A stretch of DNA of 64,000 nt from the NCBI GenBank assembly GCA_963973975.1, contig CAXBCF010000008.1:56844-120843 (forward strand), given 5' to 3'. The position numbers and the translations under genes were made by a program. Positions within the stretch are counted from its first letter, which is position 1. The number at the start of each line of letters is the position of its first letter. This DNA comes from UBA1494_A sp963973975. GTDB taxonomy: Bacteria > Bacteroidota > Bacteroidia > Flavobacteriales_E > Vicingaceae. Of this stretch, positions 61,053 through 64,000 are shown one piece after another. The notes under the pieces are model-generated. The model saw only the letters and a program-made list of their open reading frames with translations, was not told where the DNA came from and did no database searches.

Positions 61053-63722
61053 TTAATTCCCCAAATCCCCCAAATTTAAGCTAATCCTAAAATTGATTTG
61101 ATCGAAATCTTTTCCAATAAAAGCAGTGTAAACACCAACATTTACCAATAGAAAAATTCGATTAAGTGAATAACCCACTTCGTAGTAATTTGTAATTCGA
61201 TCGTTGATGAGGTAGTTGAAATGAATCGTCTCGGTAAAATTAGTTTGGTTAAACAAGGGCAAGTATTTTAGTAGAATGTGATTGTCTTCCACAGAAAAAT
61301 GAGCTTGAAGGTATTGGTCATTGGTGTTGAAACGGTAATAATCCAACAAACTAAATGCATCTGAATTAGTGTATAGTTGCAAGTAAAACGGAGAAGTGCT
61401 GTAATTTTTAAAATCGGCAAAAAACACTTGATCGTTATTTAAGAATTTTCCAACTTCAAGGTGATAACTGATTTTATTAATTAATCGAAATGAAAAATCT
61501 TGATTGACAGATAGTGAAAGAAAACTAAAATCAGCTTGACTATTTACTAAATCGGGAATTCCTTGCAAATAATTTAAATTGAAAGTAGGGTACCTCGATC
61601 TTGCGTAGTGCTTTTTATTGTTTCTTATATAATAGTATTGACGGGGAGTATATTTTGCATTCAGCTCAAATCGAGCACTTTTTTGGTCTTCAATTAATGA
61701 AGGGTCACTAATTAATTCATCGTTTTCGGGAGTATTATCTGTGTATTCAAGCTTACTGAAATTAAAAAGCTTGAACAAGCTATTGTTGCTGAGTGTAGAT
61801 CGGTCGGCATAATGAATAGAAGTGCTCAATTGCAAGCCATTAATTGGATCAAAATGATGCTCTAATGAAAAAAAGTCTTCTTGAAAAAACTTACCGTAAT
61901 TCGTTGTAAAAAATAAGGTAGAAAAGGTATTTTGCCAATGATGCATGGCTTTGTAGCTATTGAAATCGGTTGTTTGTCGACCAGCTGAAAACTTAAAACC
62001 AGCATTCTTTTTGAGGTTGTACTGCGAGTCAAAATTGATTTTGCCAAGCAATTGTTCTCTTGCTATTGCATAGCCCAGTTCAGGTTTTATGGAGTAATAC
62101 TTTCCCTTGCGATTATCCCATTTGTACTCCAGCAGCGTTTTATGAATAAAAAACCCATCCACAGTATTGAAACCTGCTGAAAGTCCACTCAGTAAACCTT
62201 TTGGAGTGAAAACCCTGTTCTTGTTTTTACTTTGAATTCCTTCATTGTAAAACAGTAAATTTTCAACAAAACTTCTTTTAACCGGAATAATGGTATCTCC
62301 TTTTTTTACTTTGGTTAAAGAATCTCTCGCAACATATATAGCTGTTTCTTTTTCAGACAATGGAACATCTCGCTCCGACTTCCATAAACTATCATTTTCG
62401 CTCAATGCACTATCGGCATAAATAATTTTGTGATTTGTCTTTAGTTCGTATGATTTGGTAGTATCATTTTGTTTTTCTTTTTCTAGATCAGTCTCTTTTT
62501 TTATTAAGCGAACAAGCTTAATAGTTTCCTTATTGTTTAGTTTTTCTTTTTGAATAAGCTCATTTATTTTTTGTTGCGTTTTACTGAGGTTTTTGTCATC
62601 AACTGCATTTTCAATTTTTAAAGAGTCTTCCTTGCTTGGTTCTGATTCATGCAGGTTTAAGTTTTCTTTTATTTTATTATCAACCAAGGAGTCAGTAATT
62701 ACTTCTACTTCGCTTAAAGTAGCCAAGTATTGTACTTCACCTTTAAATCCAACCATGGAAAAATCTACCTTGATTTTATGATTGATTGGCATCCAAACGA
62801 TTGGGCTTAAAGCTTTGTAGAATTGAGTATATAATATTCTTCCTCCCGTTTGATCAAATTCAACATTTACTGCATTGATGTTCCAAATACCATCGTTGAT
62901 GTAAAGGTATCCGCGCATTAAATCATTGCCTTTTCGCTTTGGAATAATTTCAATTTTATGCACTTTTTGATCTCCATCAAAATAAGTGCTTTGGTGTTCA
63001 AATTTATATACTTGAAATGCGCCGCGTTGAAGGGGATTAATAATTCCTGTCCCACCGAGGTTATAGAAACTCATGTTAATAAAGTTCGATCCTGTTTTGG
63101 AGGTATCCTTATCTCCGGTTTTTCTCGCAATAATTTTTTCCTTGATGGTGTTTGGCTTTTTGAAACTGTATTCCAAAAGTGTTTCAGAGATATTGCCAGT
63201 TTTCATGTCTTCAAGATCTTCTTCAGGGGCTAATTTTTCAGCTATCCATGGAATATCATCTACATTGTAAAACCTTCGGATATATAAATTAGTGTTGAAA
63301 GCAGTAATTTGTTTCCTGTAATACTGAGCCATTACCGTAGCTTTCCGAATGATGTTGTAAGCAGGATCTTCTGAACTGGGGTCAACAACTACTTCTTTTA
63401 ACTGATAAGTCGTCGGAGAAAGACTGACCTCAATTTCTTTGCTTTGAGATTTTAGCTCAACTTGCATTTTTTTTGTTTGATAACCAAGACTTTGAAAAAT
63501 GACTTCATAGTTTCCACAAGGAACTTTAATGGAAAAAGTCCCTTCAGAATTGGCCATTCCACCTTTTGAAATAGCTGAAAAGTAAATGCTGCTGTAAGGA
63601 ATGGCATTTCCTTTTTCGTCCACCACCTTTCCTTTTAGTTCACAAGTTTCTTGCGCGAAGGTTAAGTTGCTTCCAAACAGCAGAAATAGGAAGTGCAAAA
63701 GGAGTAGCTTTATTCGAACCAT
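61053..63722 (-). CDS. DUF5686 outer-membrane protein with carboxypeptidase-regulatory-like domain
   Basis: An 889-residue protein. Signal peptide (1-23, ending LTFAQ); carboxypeptidase-regulatory-like/CNA-B-type fold (about 25-108: LKGKVVDEKGNAIPYSSIYF, EGTFSIKVPCGNYEVIFQSL); DUF5686 core (about 115-330: SEDPAYNIIRKATVMAQYYR, NINAVNVEFDQTGGRILYTQ); a Lys/Glu-rich linker (about 365-470); then a long region of alternating strands that ends in an aromatic-rich barrel-like part (FRISLNLGDLGN). This architecture is common in Bacteroidota and is thought to be an outer-membrane beta-barrel of unknown role. From 63723 to the window end I see no gene. Confidence 0.85.
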   Translation of the reverse strand: MVRIKLLLLHFLFLLFGSNLTFAQETCELKGKVVDEKGNAIPYSSIYFSAISKGGMANSEGTFSIKVPCGNYEVIFQSLGYQTKKMQVELKSQSKEIEVSLSPTTYQLKEVVVDPSSEDPAYNIIRKATVMAQYYRKQITAFNTNLYIRRFYNVDDIPWIAEKLAPEEDLEDMKTGNISETLLEYSFKKPNTIKEKIIARKTGDKDTSKTGSNFINMSFYNLGGTGIINPLQRGAFQVYKFEHQSTYFDGDQKVHKIEIIPKRKGNDLMRGYLYINDGIWNINAVNVEFDQTGGRILYTQFYKALSPIVWMPINHKIKVDFSMVGFKGEVQYLATLSEVEVITDSLVDNKIKENLNLHESEPSKEDSLKIENAVDDKNLSKTQQKINELIQKEKLNNKETIKLVRLIKKETDLEKEKQNDTTKSYELKTNHKIIYADSALSENDSLWKSERDVPLSEKETAIYVARDSLTKVKKGDTIIPVKRSFVENLLFYNEGIQSKNKNRVFTPKGLLSGLSAGFNTVDGFFIHKTLLEYKWDNRKGKYYSIKPELGYAIAREQLLGKINFDSQYNLKKNAGFKFSAGRQTTDFNSYKAMHHWQNTFSTLFFTTNYGKFFQEDFFSLEHHFDPINGLQLSTSIHYADRSTLSNNSLFKLFNFSKLEYTDNTPENDELISDPSLIEDQKSARFELNAKYTPRQYYYIRNNKKHYARSRYPTFNLNYLQGIPDLVNSQADFSFLSLSVNQDFSFRLINKISYHLEVGKFLNNDQVFFADFKNYSTSPFYLQLYTNSDAFSLLDYYRFNTNDQYLQAHFSVEDNHILLKYLPLFNQTNFTETIHFNYLINDRITNYYEVGYSLNRIFLLVNVGVYTAFIGKDFDQINFRISLNLGDLGN

Positions 63723-64000
63723 ATTAAGTCGTCTAATTTACGACCAAAAGTCAATTGAGGTGTGTGTTTGGAGAATGCGAACGCTTAAAAATTGTTATGG
63801 CTTTCACACTTTATAATCACTATCGATATTAGAAGACTAGGGGAAAAACATTGAACGTACTTGCTTGCTGCAAGAAAAGTAGTGTAGATTTTAGAATTTA
63901 GAAAAGTTTCTTCAAGTTTCTGATTTCTCATTTCTAGTTTTTTTCATGACCATGCCTGAAAAAAGTTGACACATTTAGTTCATTAAAACAATGAACAAAT

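Overview
The window is a piece of a low-GC chromosome from a member of the Bacteroidota, most likely of Flavobacteriales type. The evidence is the -7 promoter motif TAnnTTTG, the general scarcity of Shine-Dalgarno sequences, type IX secretion C-terminal domains, a class III glutamine synthetase, a secD-secF fusion, and the ribosomal gene order secY-map-infA-rpmJ without adk. Species cannot be named from the sequence alone.

Layout. 1-4289: a truncated secreted or membrane protein, an NhaC-type antiporter with an N-terminal extracytoplasmic domain, and a YhiN-type flavoprotein. 4501-22460: one long str-S10-spc-alpha ribosomal cluster (rpsL to rplQ, including fusA, secY, map, infA and rpoA) with a clear promoter and a strong terminator. 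22530-37000: carA-eno, convergent pyrF-prfA-purM, an OmpA/TPR/beta-propeller protein, glnN, tatA plus a Na+/Ca2+ exchanger, and secDF. 37076-48730: a type IX-secreted FG-GAP protein, padR-pspC, terC, an M1 peptidase, rpsA, a small secreted protein and a bestrophin-like channel.

48800-61003 is the accessory region. It holds a type II-C CRISPR-Cas locus: a tracrRNA transcribed away from cas9, then cas9, a REP-associated HUH transposase inserted between cas9 and cas1, cas1, cas2, and an array of 44 copies of a 46-bp repeat with 29-30 nt spacers. The array is split in two by a 1527-bp insert made of two consecutive integron-like gene cassettes. Each cassette has one secreted or lipoprotein gene, ends marked by gene-specific complementary tags, and an attC-like fold-back site. 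If cassette junctions are placed at G^TT, the two outer flanks join into one 29-nt spacer, so the cassettes appear to have inserted into a CRISPR spacer. No integrase is present. The right end of the array carries another repeated fold-back element lodged inside CRISPR repeats (three copies), with a possible CutA-like gene between two of them. 61053-63722 encodes a DUF5686-type outer-membrane protein.

How parts work together. The repeat, read in crRNA sense on the minus strand, contains TTG-N19-TATCTTTA. This is the same geometry as the rpsL and rpsA promoters in this window, so each spacer may have its own promoter, and the repeat upstream of the inserted cassettes could also express them.
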